DNA from: Anaeromonas gelatinilytica
GTDB taxonomy: Bacteria > Bacillota > Clostridia > Tissierellales > SIT17
Direction: 5' to 3'
Length of the DNA stretch: 49,494 bases
Assembly (NCBI RefSeq): GCF_016820635.1
Contig: NZ_WSFU01000017.1
Coordinates: 1 to 49,494, forward strand
Shown here piece by piece: positions 16,714-26,211 of the stretch; within the stretch, counting starts at the first letter, position 1, and each line of letters opens with the position of its first letter. The position numbers and the translations under genes were made by a program. The notes under the pieces are model-generated. The model was not told the origin of the DNA. It made no database searches and was given only the letters and a program-made list of their open reading frames with translations.

Positions 16714-17526
16714 ATTTATTACATCATATAAATCTAACCTTCTATGTTTTAATAATGGCAATTGCTCTCTAATATCATTTATTCTATTTAAATCAATTTC
16801 TTCAATCAAAATGTCTTCTTCAAATTCTAAATTATTAATAATATCTCCCCAAGGACTTACAATAATAGAATGACCATAAGAATTATAACTAGCCTCTTCA
16901 TTCAAAGCTCCACTACATCCAATCGTATAAACTTGATTATCTAAAGCTCTTACTTTAAATAAATCTTTCCAATGGGCAGGTCCTGTTGTCATATTAAAAG
17001 ATGCAGGAGTTATTATTATATCTGCTCCATCCTTTACCATCAATCTTGATAATTCAGGAAATCTAATATCATAACATATTTGGAGTCCTATTTTACAATA
17101 TTCTGTATCAAAAACTGTATAACTATCTCCTCTACTTAAAACATCTGATTCTTTAAATGTAACACCATTCTCAACATCAATATCAAACAAATGAATTTTC
17201 CTATGCTTATCTATAATATCTCCCTTTTTATTAAAAGCATAGCTAGTATTATATATATGTCCATTATCATTTTCAGGTATAGAACCTGCTATTATGTATT
17301 TCTTTATACTTTTTGCTATATTAGAGATTAATTTTAAAGTTTCACTTTCTCCTTCTATCTCACTATATTCTTCAAAGTAGCTATTATCATAAGGACAATT
17401 AAACATTTCTGGTAATACTATAATATCAGCTCCTAATTTTGAAGCTTCATTTATCATCTTTTCAGCCCTTAACAAATTCTTTCTCTTATCTTTTTTAATT
17501 TTCATTTGGCATAATCCAACCTTCAT
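16702..17526 (-). CDS. Carbon-nitrogen hydrolase (nitrilase superfamily, omega-amidase-like)
   Basis: Cytoplasmic hydrolase of 274 residues that cleaves a C-N bond in a small amide. The complete Glu-Lys-Cys triad is visible: E40 (VLPEMFNCPY), K110 (YRKIHLF-type DKHRKIHLF) and C151 (LQICYDIRFPEL). MFNCPY, HLFDIDV and the GPAHW region resemble NIT2-type omega-amidases, which deamidate alpha-ketoglutaramate or alpha-ketosuccinamate. The exact substrate cannot be read from the sequence. It has no obvious partner gene nearby. Confidence 0.9.
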   Translation of the reverse strand: MKVGLCQMKIKKDKRKNLLRAEKMINEASKLGADIIVLPEMFNCPYDNSYFEEYSEIEGESETLKLISNIAKSIKKYIIAGSIPENDNGHIYNTSYAFNKKGDIIDKHRKIHLFDIDVENGVTFKESDVLSRGDSYTVFDTEYCKIGLQICYDIRFPELSRLMVKDGADIIITPASFNMTTGPAHWKDLFKVRALDNQVYTIGCSGALNEEASYNSYGHSIIVSPWGDIINNLEFEEDILIEEIDLNRINDIREQLPLLKHRRLDLYDVINKKD

Positions 17527-17565
17527 TATATTCCTCCTCTCTTATAAATAATACAATAAAATTTA

Positions 17566-17592
17566 TAAAAGCAAAAGAGACCAATGGCCTCT
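17566..17592 (-). terminator. Terminator of the gene at 17617-18207
   Basis: On the minus strand, AGAGGCC-ATT-GGTCTCT is followed by TTTTGCTTTT. Confidence 0.65.
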
Positions 17593-17616
17593 AAGAAATA
17601 TTCATATCAATGGACT

Positions 17617-18207
17617 TTATATATCTTCATAGGGAATCATTAATGCTTCCATAACCTTCTCTACTTTTCTTACTTTTTTATTCATGTCATCCCTTAATAT
17701 TGGTTTAAAACAATCCATAAATAATGCAATAGACTCTAATTTGCTCATTTCTTTACTTTCTACCATTTTTTTATGTCTTTCTATATTATCTTTTGTTTTA
17801 AAAATATTTCTTTTAGTATCAACTACTTTATCAATCAATTCTTTATTTTTACTATCACTATATTTACCTAATTCAGCTAGAATTTTCTCTTTTTTATCAA
17901 TACTAGGCAAATTGCTTTGAGATTGTATTACTTCATCATATTCATCAGATTTTATCCTATTAATCTTACTTAAAACATCAAAAATATCCTGTATCTTTGA
18001 TAAAAGAACCTGTTGTTCATCAGGAAAATACTCTTTTATACCTTTCATCATTTTAACTTGTTTATTATAGTCTTTGTTAAAATTTAATTTACTAATGTCA
18101 AGTTTTAAATTATTATCTTTAGTTAATAAAAAAAACACAAAAATCATAAGTCCTATAATCTGAGGAAAAGAGGATTTTTCCATTGTAGCAGGTAATTTAT
18201 TATTCAA
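17617..18207 (-). CDS. Hypothetical membrane-anchored protein
   Basis: A 196-residue protein with one N-terminal hydrophobic segment (about 16-28, IIGLMIFVFFLL). A charged helical region follows, ending in a compact helical segment (LESIALFMDCFKPILRDD). The family is not recognised. The start is TTG at 18207, chosen because GAGGTG lies seven bases upstream; the first ATG (18183) is 32 bases from that site and would remove part of the N-terminal region. It may act at the inner face of the membrane. Confidence 0.7.
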   Translation of the reverse strand: MNNKLPATMEKSSFPQIIGLMIFVFFLLTKDNNLKLDISKLNFNKDYNKQVKMMKGIKEYFPDEQQVLLSKIQDIFDVLSKINRIKSDEYDEVIQSQSNLPSIDKKEKILAELGKYSDSKNKELIDKVVDTKRNIFKTKDNIERHKKMVESKEMSKLESIALFMDCFKPILRDDMNKKVRKVEKVMEALMIPYEDI

Positions 18208-18290
18208 AAGTATTCACCTCTATTCTGTAATAACTTCTCATACAAATATAATATGTTTATTATAAATAAAGGTGAATTTTTAGCTATTAT

Positions 18291-18836
18291 TTATTCCATT
18301 CCTATTTCTTTTCTCAATTCTGTTATTGATTTTGTAGTAATTGAATTTTTATCTAAATTTAACATATTAATAGCTTTATCTAAATCATCTTTTCGTTGTA
18401 TTTCAATCTCCATATAAGTTTCTGGATATGTATCATTATCCCATGTATCAATCTCAAAAAGAATATCTTCATATTTATAAGAAACTCTTTCCTTATATCC
18501 AATATATTTAATGGTAAGTCCTAATATTTTAAAAATCTCTAATAACGCTTTAGGATTATCAATAGATGATTCAAATTCCTTATTTTCTCTATAAATCTCG
18601 TCAGATAATATTTGCTTCAATGTTACATTTATTTTTTTCTCATTATTCATATAATTTTTTGTTTCCCTTATCCTTAAATAACCATTATATTTTTCTTCAA
18701 TTATATTATCTTCAGTATCCAATATTATATTCTTTTGATATTCATCCTTTATTTTTATCGCATCTATATTAGTTAACTTTTCTTCTATTTCTTTTCTATT
18801 AATACCTAAGACTTTTACCTCAAGTTCCTTAGCCAT
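18291..18836 (-). CDS. CYTH domain protein (class IV adenylate cyclase / thiamine triphosphatase type)
   Basis: A 181-residue CYTH-fold protein, a triphosphate-tunnel enzyme. The ExExK signature is ELEVKV at residues 4-9. Further tunnel residues are visible as YLRIRET, VTLKQ and MEIEIQRKDD. CyaB-like members cyclise ATP; others hydrolyse triphosphates. Which applies cannot be decided here. The start is the ATG at 18836 with AAAGGAG upstream; a longer frame has no ribosome site and would run into the divergent gene. Confidence 0.85.
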   Translation of the reverse strand: MAKELEVKVLGINRKEIEEKLTNIDAIKIKDEYQKNIILDTEDNIIEEKYNGYLRIRETKNYMNNEKKINVTLKQILSDEIYRENKEFESSIDNPKALLEIFKILGLTIKYIGYKERVSYKYEDILFEIDTWDNDTYPETYMEIEIQRKDDLDKAINMLNLDKNSITTKSITELRKEIGME

Positions 18837-18897
18837 CTCATCACTCCTTTGTATAATATTATAAAATTCGATAATAATAATCTTTGGAGGTATAATT

Positions 18898-19197
18898 ATG
18901 ATTATAGTATTATTATTCATTTCATTTTTAGTTTTTTTTATCATTAAACCTAAAAAATTTAGTAAATACAATTGTAAAATAGTATTACCTATTACAATCA
19001 TAAAAAATGGTAAAATATTATATGAAAATCTTTATACTATAAAAAAAGATAAAGATTGGTTAATCAACACATTACAAAAAAAAGAAATATACAATATTAA
19101 AAATATAAAAGAGGCAACTATACTCTCTAACGGAATACTAGATATTAAATCTAACTCAATTATAACCGAAAAAAAAATTGATAATCATTTAATCTAA
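18898..19197 (+). CDS. Small membrane protein resembling the DUF421 C-terminal domain
   Basis: A 99-residue protein with one N-terminal membrane segment (1-17). A soluble part follows with NGKILYENLYTIKKDKDWL and ATILSNGILDIKSN. This resembles the cytoplasmic tail of DUF421 (YetF-like) membrane proteins, here without their other membrane segments. GGAGG lies eight bases before the ATG. It converges on and overlaps the phosphoesterase gene by nine bases. The similarity is from recognition only. Confidence 0.6.
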   Translation: MIIVLLFISFLVFFIIKPKKFSKYNCKIVLPITIIKNGKILYENLYTIKKDKDWLINTLQKKEIYNIKNIKEATILSNGILDIKSNSIITEKKIDNHLI

Positions 19198-19875
19198 AAT
19201 CTTTATGGGACTAAATTTTATAAAATCACTAGCTATACATATACAATTTATATCTTTATATATACCTTCTCTAACATATCTATGTCCGTCAGCATGTAAA
19301 TGACCATATACACATATTTCTACATTATATTGATTCATTATATCTATAAATTCATTAGGTGTTCCATCAGAATTAAATGGAGGATAATGTATCATAACAA
19401 TCTTCTTAGATAAATTCTTAATTTGATCCAAAGAAAGTTTTAATCTATTTAATTCCCTATTAAATATTTTATTATCTTTTTCTCTAAAATCATCACTATC
19501 CTTTGAACACCATCCTCTAGTACCAGCAATCCCTATATTTTCATATTCATATCCATCATTATATAAAAAATGAATACTTTTCAATTCTAATCCCTCAAGT
19601 TTTGATTTCGTTTCCCACCAATAATCATGATTTCCTTTACTAATTATTTTATATCCAGGAAGCTTATCTATTTTTTCCAAATCAATAATAGCATCTTTTA
19701 ATTTTAATGCCCAACTAATATCCCCAGGAATTAATACAATATCATCTTCTTTAATTTTTTTCTTCCAACTATTAAATATATTTTCTTCATGATTTATCCA
19801 TTCTTTTCCAAAAATATCCATAGGTTTATCACCTATAGAATCTAAATGCAAATCTGCAATTCCATATATAGCCAT
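19189..19875 (-). CDS. Metallophosphoesterase
   Basis: A cytoplasmic phosphoesterase of 228 residues with the full two-metal set: D8 and H10 (IADLHLD), GDISWA, GNHDYWW, IHYPP and YGHLHADGH. Such enzymes cleave phosphodiesters or phosphomonoesters; the substrate is not deducible. It lies 21 bases downstream of the YhaN-like ATPase and is probably in the same operon with the YhaO-like nuclease. Confidence 0.88.
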   Translation of the reverse strand: MAIYGIADLHLDSIGDKPMDIFGKEWINHEENIFNSWKKKIKEDDIVLIPGDISWALKLKDAIIDLEKIDKLPGYKIISKGNHDYWWETKSKLEGLELKSIHFLYNDGYEYENIGIAGTRGWCSKDSDDFREKDNKIFNRELNRLKLSLDQIKNLSKKIVMIHYPPFNSDGTPNEFIDIMNQYNVEICVYGHLHADGHRYVREGIYKDINCICIASDFIKFSPIKILD

Positions 19876-19896
19876 TATTTCACCTCAGCATCTATA

Positions 19897-22134
19897 TTAT
19901 ATTTCAATATAACTAAATTTATATTCTTTATTATTAAGTATATTTTGTTCTCTATTTTGACAAGTAAATAAAATAATCTGTCTATTCATTGATTCTTTAT
20001 ATATAAAATCTAAAATATTTGACAGTATTTCATCATCATATTGAATAAAACAATCATCTAGTATTAAAGGAATATTCTTATCTTTTTTTATTATATCTAT
20101 AATAGCAAATCTTAACGAAAAATATATTTGATCTATAGTACCATAACTTAGAGAATTTATATCTATTAGATTGTTATTTCTATCTATAATCTTCATTTCC
20201 AAACTTTCTGTTATTTTTACTTCTTTATACCTACCATAAGTAATATCATTAATAATTCTAGATACTTTTTCATTTAATTTAGGAGCAAATTCTCTATGAA
20301 TGTTTTTTGAAATTTTTTCTATAGTAGATTTAGCTATATTAATAGCATCAAGTTCTTTTTCATATTTATCTATTAAGCTCCTCTTTATAGATATTTCTTC
20401 ATCTATTTCTTGTATAGGTCTAAATAATGAATGCATAGTATTAACCTTTTCTTCTAAATTAGATATCTCTTTATCTTTAATTGTAATACTATTTTTTAAT
20501 TCTTCCAACTCTTCCATAATATCTTCTTTAATATTAATATTTTCTATAGACACGTTCATACACTTTTTAACTTTTTCTTCTAATTCTTCAAAAGTATCTT
20601 TCATTAAAATACCACTTAATATGTCTCTTTTATAATTTATCTTATTGTTTACTTCTTCATATAATCTTTTCTTTTCTATCCCCTTTTTCAAATCATCTAT
20701 ATTATTAAAATCATTTTTATTCAATATAAACTTAATACCCATATTTTCTTCAGCTAATTTAGTTTTCAATCTTTCTATTTCAGTATTTTTTTCAATTAAT
20801 TGATTATGAAGAAATTTCTCTGTATCTCTTAATTCGTTCTGTTTTTTAATCTTTTCATCCTCTAGTTCTTTTATTATAACTTTTTCATCTAATATAGAAT
20901 TATTTATACTTTTAATTTTAAAACCAATATATATATTAAATAAAAATATAATTCCAGACAAAATATAGAAAATATTATGATAAAAATATCCTGAATATAA
21001 TCCTAATATTATTATCAAACAAAAGACTCCAAAAAAGAATTTTCTTGCTTTTACTTTATGCTTTAAACCCTCATATATACTAAGATTTTCTTTTAATAAA
21101 TTATTTTCTTTTAATAAATTATCTCCATTCATTAATATATTTATATCATTTAATTTTTCTTCTATATTTAATATGTTTTTTTTAATCCTCAATATATTTT
21201 CTTCCATTGTCTCCACAGTATTTTCATGTTTTATTATTTCACCATAGTCTTCTATTTTAATATTTTTAAACCTTTTTAATTTATATGCTTCCTTGTGAAG
21301 ATCATCGATTTCATTTAATAAATCCTTAACCTTAATATATTTATCACCTATCTCTTTGCATTTGTATTTATATACATCATTTTCTAATTTATCTTTTTTC
21401 TTTATTAATCTTTCTAATTCCTTTTTTAATTTAGTAATCTTATATTGATATTCCTTAGTATTTTCAAACATCTTATAAGATTTATCTCTTTCCTTGTTTA
21501 ACTTATTTAAATCTCTAATAACTTTTCCATAAGGAGATGTTTTCAATCTATTTTTTGTACCAATATTATCAACTTTTTTTTCTAACCTTTCTATCACATT
21601 CTTAACAGATATCTCATTATCTAAAGTTCCCCCTAGATTTATTAATTTATCCTTTACTTCTCTTCCAAAATTTCCATCGGTCTTATTATTAAGTTGAGCA
21701 ATACTTATAGTATTTTTATAAATACTCTTATTAATTCCAATATGTAAAGAGGTAGGTTCTATAACTCTAGTAATAGGATTATATTCACACATATTTGAGA
21801 TATCTTCTCCAGTCTTTTCATCCAATACTCTAACTTCATCATTACCTTTTTCAAAATTTCGTTCTATCCTATAAATACTATTATCATTAAAATATTTTAA
21901 TGTCCCTTTATATTGATTAGTATTCCATGGAAAATATCTATCATAACTATTATTATATCTTTTAGTTTTGGTATAAGATTTAAAAAAGCCATAAAACATT
22001 CCTTCTATAAATTTATGAATGGTACTCTTTCCTGCTTCATTTTCTCCATAAATAAGATTAAGTCCTTCTGATAATTTAATATTTCTATTTTTGAACTTTC
22101 CAAATGAAAGAATAATAAGTTCTTCAATTCTCAA
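19897..22134 (-). CDS. SbcC/Rad50-like ATPase, YhaN type
   Basis: An AAA ATPase of 745 residues that would partner the YhaO-like nuclease in DNA end processing. Walker A is GENEAGKST (30-38), the signature loop is LSYGT near the C terminus, and Walker B is LILDDCF. Long coiled coils (about 200-350 and 410-600) flank two adjacent hydrophobic segments (about 366-406), as in YhaN but unlike true SbcC, which suggests membrane association. The zinc-hook CxxC is absent. The start is TTG at 22134, four bases overlapping the upstream stop (TTGA), with AAGGTG ahead. The coding sequence is very AT-rich. Confidence 0.85.
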   Translation of the reverse strand: MRIEELIILSFGKFKNRNIKLSEGLNLIYGENEAGKSTIHKFIEGMFYGFFKSYTKTKRYNNSYDRYFPWNTNQYKGTLKYFNDNSIYRIERNFEKGNDEVRVLDEKTGEDISNMCEYNPITRVIEPTSLHIGINKSIYKNTISIAQLNNKTDGNFGREVKDKLINLGGTLDNEISVKNVIERLEKKVDNIGTKNRLKTSPYGKVIRDLNKLNKERDKSYKMFENTKEYQYKITKLKKELERLIKKKDKLENDVYKYKCKEIGDKYIKVKDLLNEIDDLHKEAYKLKRFKNIKIEDYGEIIKHENTVETMEENILRIKKNILNIEEKLNDINILMNGDNLLKENNLLKENLSIYEGLKHKVKARKFFFGVFCLIIILGLYSGYFYHNIFYILSGIIFLFNIYIGFKIKSINNSILDEKVIIKELEDEKIKKQNELRDTEKFLHNQLIEKNTEIERLKTKLAEENMGIKFILNKNDFNNIDDLKKGIEKKRLYEEVNNKINYKRDILSGILMKDTFEELEEKVKKCMNVSIENINIKEDIMEELEELKNSITIKDKEISNLEEKVNTMHSLFRPIQEIDEEISIKRSLIDKYEKELDAINIAKSTIEKISKNIHREFAPKLNEKVSRIINDITYGRYKEVKITESLEMKIIDRNNNLIDINSLSYGTIDQIYFSLRFAIIDIIKKDKNIPLILDDCFIQYDDEILSNILDFIYKESMNRQIILFTCQNREQNILNNKEYKFSYIEI

Positions 22135-23234
22135 TTTAAACTCACCTTCTCCCTAAGTAACTCTTCTAATCCTAAATATAAACTTCTATTAATTATTTCA
22201 TTATCTGACCCTTGATTTATCATCTCTTTAATAAACTCACCAATTATATTATTTTCATTTTCAATTAACAATTTATCTAAATCATAATCAGGTTTTGTTT
22301 TATCTATTATTTCAATAAAATAAAACTTTTCATTCAATATAAACTCCATTTCTTTAATCTTATCCTTTAAATCTCTATCTATAAAACCCTTAATAATAAT
22401 TCTAAAAAAATCCTTTTGCTTAATAGTTTCAGAAGCTATATCTAATAATCGAGACATAACATCGTTATAACTCATTTTTTGATTAATTTCTATATTCACA
22501 ATATGATACTTTCTTTTACTAATAGGAATAAATTTTGTATCTAAATTATTACCCCATATTTTTCCTTCTATAATTCCATGATCACCTAACTCGCCAAAAT
22601 CTAAGGGCTCAGGACTTCCCGGATAAACAATGTTTTCAGATATATGTTGAGGTTTATGTATATGCCCTAACCCTATATAATCAAATCCTAAATCTTGAAT
22701 ATCTTTTTTATTAATAGGAAAATATCTAGAATTTTTATCAAAAACATCTCCATGTAAAAGTAATACATTATATTTATCATGATCTAAACTTATATTTTTA
22801 AAATTTTCTTTTCCTTTCTCTTTTTCATACCAGCTCATACCCCAAATATCTATATTTTCTTCCTTAAAGCTGATTTTCTCTATCATTTTATTATCAAGTA
22901 AATATACATTCTCATTCCAATCAATCAATTTATATAAAGATTTTTCATTTAAAAAATCATGATTCCCTGTAATCATTATTACTTTTGTTTTCTTTAATTG
23001 CTTAAATCTATCATTAATTATCTTTAAATCTGCAATAGAGCAAACTTCATCTTCAAACAAATCTCCAGCAATAAAAAGAAAATCTATATTTTTTTTATCA
23101 CATCTATCAATAACTTTTAAAAAAGTATCCATTATGTCTCTTCTTTTTTCATTTCCTAGTTCTCCACTCATCTCTCCTTTTACAAACTTCATACCTATAT
23201 GTACATCTCCTGTATGAACAAATGAAATATTCAT
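22131..23234 (-). CDS. SbcD/Mre11-like DNA exonuclease, YhaO type
   Basis: A 367-residue metallophosphoesterase of the DNA repair exonuclease family. Motifs are HTGDVHIG (D10, H12), IAGDLFED, MITGNHDF, LLHGDVFD and LGHIHKPQ. A C-terminal capping region follows, ending LEELLREKVSLN. The start is the ATG at 23234 with GGAGGTG upstream. It is translationally coupled to the YhaN-like ATPase, the expected partner, and the pair is predicted to process DNA breaks. Confidence 0.88.
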   Translation of the reverse strand: MNISFVHTGDVHIGMKFVKGEMSGELGNEKRRDIMDTFLKVIDRCDKKNIDFLFIAGDLFEDEVCSIADLKIINDRFKQLKKTKVIMITGNHDFLNEKSLYKLIDWNENVYLLDNKMIEKISFKEENIDIWGMSWYEKEKGKENFKNISLDHDKYNVLLLHGDVFDKNSRYFPINKKDIQDLGFDYIGLGHIHKPQHISENIVYPGSPEPLDFGELGDHGIIEGKIWGNNLDTKFIPISKRKYHIVNIEINQKMSYNDVMSRLLDIASETIKQKDFFRIIIKGFIDRDLKDKIKEMEFILNEKFYFIEIIDKTKPDYDLDKLLIENENNIIGEFIKEMINQGSDNEIINRSLYLGLEELLREKVSLN

Positions 23235-23427
23235 TACTACACCTCCATTACAGAACATATATTCGACACAAATCCATAAAATCCTTCATTTTTCTATAAA
23301 TATATCAAATTTGATTAATTAGAATAAAAAAGTATCTATTTCAATTAAAACAGGTACTTCATAACTATCATATTTTCCTTAGTTTATCACAGCTATTATC
23401 ATATAAAAAGTAAAAAATAATATAAAT

Positions 23428-23476
23428 CGTGATGCAAATCACTTTTTTAATATTTTATTAAAGATATACTTATACT
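23428..23476 (+). promoter_or_regulatory. CRP/FNR-type operator and -10 box
   Basis: CGTGA-TGCAAA-TCACT (23428-23443) matches the palindromes before hcp and the FNT-asr operon. TATACT follows at 23465-23470 (and again at 23471-23476). The start predicted from the first box, about 23477, gives an operator centre of -41.5, with no proper -35 box. This is class II activator geometry. Confidence 0.7.
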
Positions 23477-23500
23477 AAGTAAGAAAGAGGAGGTAATTAA

Positions 23501-24169
23501 TTGAGTAAATTTTTAGGACCAATACATATTTGGTTATTTAATAAAATAAAAACCCATGAAAGCTTAGAAAAGAATATATTACATAGTTTAGAAAAACAAT
23601 ATGGAAATGAAATACCACAAACTCACGAATACTTCACTAATAAATATGATGATTTTATAGAAAATAAACCTTTAGAAGAATTAATTGATACAAATAATAT
23701 TCATGGATGGTTACAAAATAAAATTAATATAGCAGAAGGAAGATTTGCTGACTTTGTAACCACAGTATTGGATAAATTCCCAGAAGAAAGTTTAAATATA
23801 ATAGAAAATGAATTTAAAAAGCAAGGTACCAATTGTGGTGAAGATGCTAAGGAAAAATATCCAGTATCTACAGCTCCAGAATTATTTAAAGCTTTAAATA
23901 ATTATATATTAGATGGAATGCCTTGTGATAATGCAAATAATATAGTATTACAAGAAAATGACGAATTACAATGGAAGGTAATAAATTGCCTTCATAAGAA
24001 ATATTGGGAAGCAGTTAATGGAAATCTTGATGTTTTATATGGTTTAAGAAAATTATGGACTAAAAACTTCATTGAAAATGCAAATGATTCATACACATAC
24101 AAATTTAATTTAAGTAATGATATATTAGAACATAAAATAATAAAAAATAGGAGGAATAACAATGTCTAA
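23501..24169 (+). CDS. Unknown 222-residue protein of the Hcp-linked module
   Basis: I do not recognise the family. The 222-residue product is soluble and mostly helical, with three cysteines (112, 142, 163) and several histidines (9, 19, 28, 42, 68, 165) that could bind metal. Translation begins at TTG with AGGAGG six bases upstream. The operator and -10 box are described at 23428-23476. The next gene, a DUF1858 protein, overlaps by eight bases and its ribosome site lies within the last codons here, so both are co-translated. hcp lies convergently beyond. Context suggests a role in nitrosative or redox stress. Confidence 0.85.
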   Translation: MSKFLGPIHIWLFNKIKTHESLEKNILHSLEKQYGNEIPQTHEYFTNKYDDFIENKPLEELIDTNNIHGWLQNKINIAEGRFADFVTTVLDKFPEESLNIIENEFKKQGTNCGEDAKEKYPVSTAPELFKALNNYILDGMPCDNANNIVLQENDELQWKVINCLHKKYWEAVNGNLDVLYGLRKLWTKNFIENANDSYTYKFNLSNDILEHKIIKNRRNNNV

Positions 24170-24350
24170 AATAACTAAAGATATGTTAATAGCTGAGATA
24201 TTAAGAGCAAAACCTGAGGCAGCTGAAATATTAATGGCCCATGGCATGGGATGTATAGGATGTCCATCAAGTCAAATGGAATCCTTGGAACAAGCTGCTA
24301 TGGTTCATGGAATGGATATAAATACCTTATTGGAAGCATTAAACAAATAA
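24162..24350 (+). CDS. DUF1858 / hybrid-cluster-protein-associated redox disulfide domain protein
   Basis: A 62-residue protein consisting only of the DUF1858 domain. C31 and C34 ([10 protein letters not shown]) form the expected redox pair. Stand-alone members are known as hybrid-cluster-protein-associated redox disulfide proteins. It overlaps the end of the 222-aa gene and is followed by strong terminators, then hcp in the opposite direction. It may accept or donate electrons for Hcp or the neighbour; that is inference. Confidence 0.92.
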   Translation: MSKITKDMLIAEILRAKPEAAEILMAHGMGCIGCPSSQMESLEQAAMVHGMDINTLLEALNK

Positions 24351-24360
24351 TACTTAGTAG

Positions 24361-24386
24361 AAAGGGCCATATATATGATCCTTTTA
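24361..24386 (+). terminator. Weak hairpin after the DUF1858 gene
   Basis: AAAGG and CCTTT flank CATATATATG with one wobble and one mismatch, followed by TTATTATT. Imperfect; the stronger terminator follows at 24400. Confidence 0.4.
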
Positions 24387-24399
24387 TTATTAATATCAT

Positions 24400-24443
24400 A
24401 AATAAAGGATCCTTAAGATTTAAATCTTAAGGATCCTTTATTT
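24400..24443. terminator. Bidirectional terminator between DUF1858 and hcp
   Basis: A 22-bp perfect palindrome with arms containing AAAGGATCCTTAAGATTT. It separates the convergent transcripts and ends in T-rich sequence both ways. Confidence 0.88.
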
Positions 24444-24463
24444 TATCTATATATTTGTTCTAA

Positions 24464-26116
24464 TTATTTTGTTCCATTCATAAACATTTCAATATCACTT
24501 TCCACTTCCCCTATTCCAGCAATACCAAAGTTTTCAACTAATACATTAGCTACATTTGGTGATAAGAATGCTGGTAATGTTGGTCCAAGATGAATATCTT
24601 TAACTCCTAAGTGTAATAAAGCAAGTAATACTATAACAGCTTTTTGCTCATACCACGCAATGTTATAAGATATTGGTAAATCATTAATGTCTTCTAATTC
24701 AAATACTTCCTTAAGCTTCATTGCAATAACAGCTAATGAATATGAATCATTACATTGCCCTGCATCTAATACTCTTGGAATTCCACCGATATCTCCTAAA
24801 TCCAATTTATTGTATTTATATTTAGCACATCCTGCTGTAAGTATAACTGTATCATTTGGAAGTTTATCAGCAAATTCAGTGTAGTAATTTCTTGATTTCA
24901 TTCTTCCATCACAACCAGCCATTACAAAGAACCTCTTGATTGCTCCAGTCTTAACAGCATCTACTACTTTGTCTGCTAATTTAAATACTTGGTCATGAGC
25001 AAAACCTCCAACAATTTCTCCTTTTTCTATTTCTATAGGAGCTTCACATTTCTTCGCATGCTCTATGATTTGTGAAAAATCTTTCTTTCCATTTTCATCT
25101 TTTTCAATATGAGTTAATCCTTCAAAACCAACTGCTCCGGTAGTATATACTCTATCTCTATATGAAGCCTTTGGTGGTACCAAACAGTTTGTAGTCATAA
25201 GGATTACTCCATTGAAACTTTCAAACTCTTTATCTTGTTTCCACCATGCATTTCCATAGTTTCCTACAAAATGATCGTATTTCTTAAATGCTGGATAATA
25301 ATTTGCTGGTAACATTTCGCTATGAGTATATACATCTACTCCAGATCCTTCTGTTTGCTTTAATAATTCTTCAAAGTCTTTTAAATCATGACCACTTACT
25401 AAGATACCTGGATTATTTCTGGTTCCAATATTAACTTTAGTAATTTCTGGATTACCATAAGTTGAAGTATTAGCTTCATCTAACAACGCCATAGTCTTAA
25501 CACCATATTCACCAGTTTTCAATGTTAATGCTACTAAATCATCTGCAGTTAAACTGTCATCTAATGTAGCTGCTAAAGCTTCTTGCATAAATCCATGAAT
25601 TGATTTATCTTCATATGATAAATTATGTGCATGCTCAGTATAAGCTGCCATACCTTTGATTCCATAAGTGATAAGTTCTCTTAATGATCTTACATCCTCA
25701 TTTTCTGTTTGAAGAATTCCAACTTTTTCTGATTTTTCTATTATTTCATCACGATCATTACTTCTCCAAAGAGCTGAATCATGATTTATTTTTTCTACAT
25801 TTCCACCAGCATTTACAAATGCATTTTTAATATCATCTCTTATTTCAAGAGCTTCTTTCACCCTATTAATAAAAAATTCCTTATCAAAATTCGCATTAGT
25901 AATCGTATTAAACAATACATCCATCACAAACACATTAACTTTATCATTTTCTACCCCTAATTTTCTTGCCTCTGTACTGTATAATGATATTCCTTTCAAT
26001 AAATATATCAATAAATCTTGTAAATTTGATACATCACTAGTTTTTCCACAAACTCCTCTTACAGTACAACCTTGGCCTTTAGCTGTCTCTTGACATTGAT
26101 AACAAAACATTGACAT
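24464..26116 (-). CDS. hcp: Hydroxylamine reductase (hybrid cluster protein)
   Basis: A cytoplasmic Fe-S/Fe-O enzyme of 550 residues that reduces nitric oxide and hydroxylamine and protects anaerobes from nitrosative stress. The N-terminal cluster cysteines are C5, C8, C17 and C23 (spacing CX2C-X8-C-X5-C, the class I [4Fe-4S] type). Hybrid-cluster motifs visible are [38 protein letters not shown] and [11 protein letters not shown]. The ATG at 26116 has GGGAGG eight bases upstream. An FNR/CRP-type operator lies at 26176-26191. No frdX-type partner adjoins. Confidence 0.97.
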   Translation of the reverse strand: MSMFCYQCQETAKGQGCTVRGVCGKTSDVSNLQDLLIYLLKGISLYSTEARKLGVENDKVNVFVMDVLFNTITNANFDKEFFINRVKEALEIRDDIKNAFVNAGGNVEKINHDSALWRSNDRDEIIEKSEKVGILQTENEDVRSLRELITYGIKGMAAYTEHAHNLSYEDKSIHGFMQEALAATLDDSLTADDLVALTLKTGEYGVKTMALLDEANTSTYGNPEITKVNIGTRNNPGILVSGHDLKDFEELLKQTEGSGVDVYTHSEMLPANYYPAFKKYDHFVGNYGNAWWKQDKEFESFNGVILMTTNCLVPPKASYRDRVYTTGAVGFEGLTHIEKDENGKKDFSQIIEHAKKCEAPIEIEKGEIVGGFAHDQVFKLADKVVDAVKTGAIKRFFVMAGCDGRMKSRNYYTEFADKLPNDTVILTAGCAKYKYNKLDLGDIGGIPRVLDAGQCNDSYSLAVIAMKLKEVFELEDINDLPISYNIAWYEQKAVIVLLALLHLGVKDIHLGPTLPAFLSPNVANVLVENFGIAGIGEVESDIEMFMNGTK

Positions 26117-26151
26117 TTAATCAACCTCCCTGTTTTCTTTCTAAATACATG

Positions 26152-26191
26152 ATAATATATCTATAAATATAACTCTGTGATTCAAATCACA
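26152..26191 (-). promoter_or_regulatory. CRP/FNR-type operator and -10 box of hcp
   Basis: TGTGA-TTCAAA-TCACA (26176-26191) is a perfect palindrome. On the minus strand TATTAT (26152-26157) gives a start near 26145, so the centre falls at about -39 to -41. The core NNCAAA is almost the same as in the site at 23428. Likely site for the HcpR-like regulator. Confidence 0.75.
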
Positions 26192-26211
26192 AGAAGGGAT
26201 TAAATATTCAA

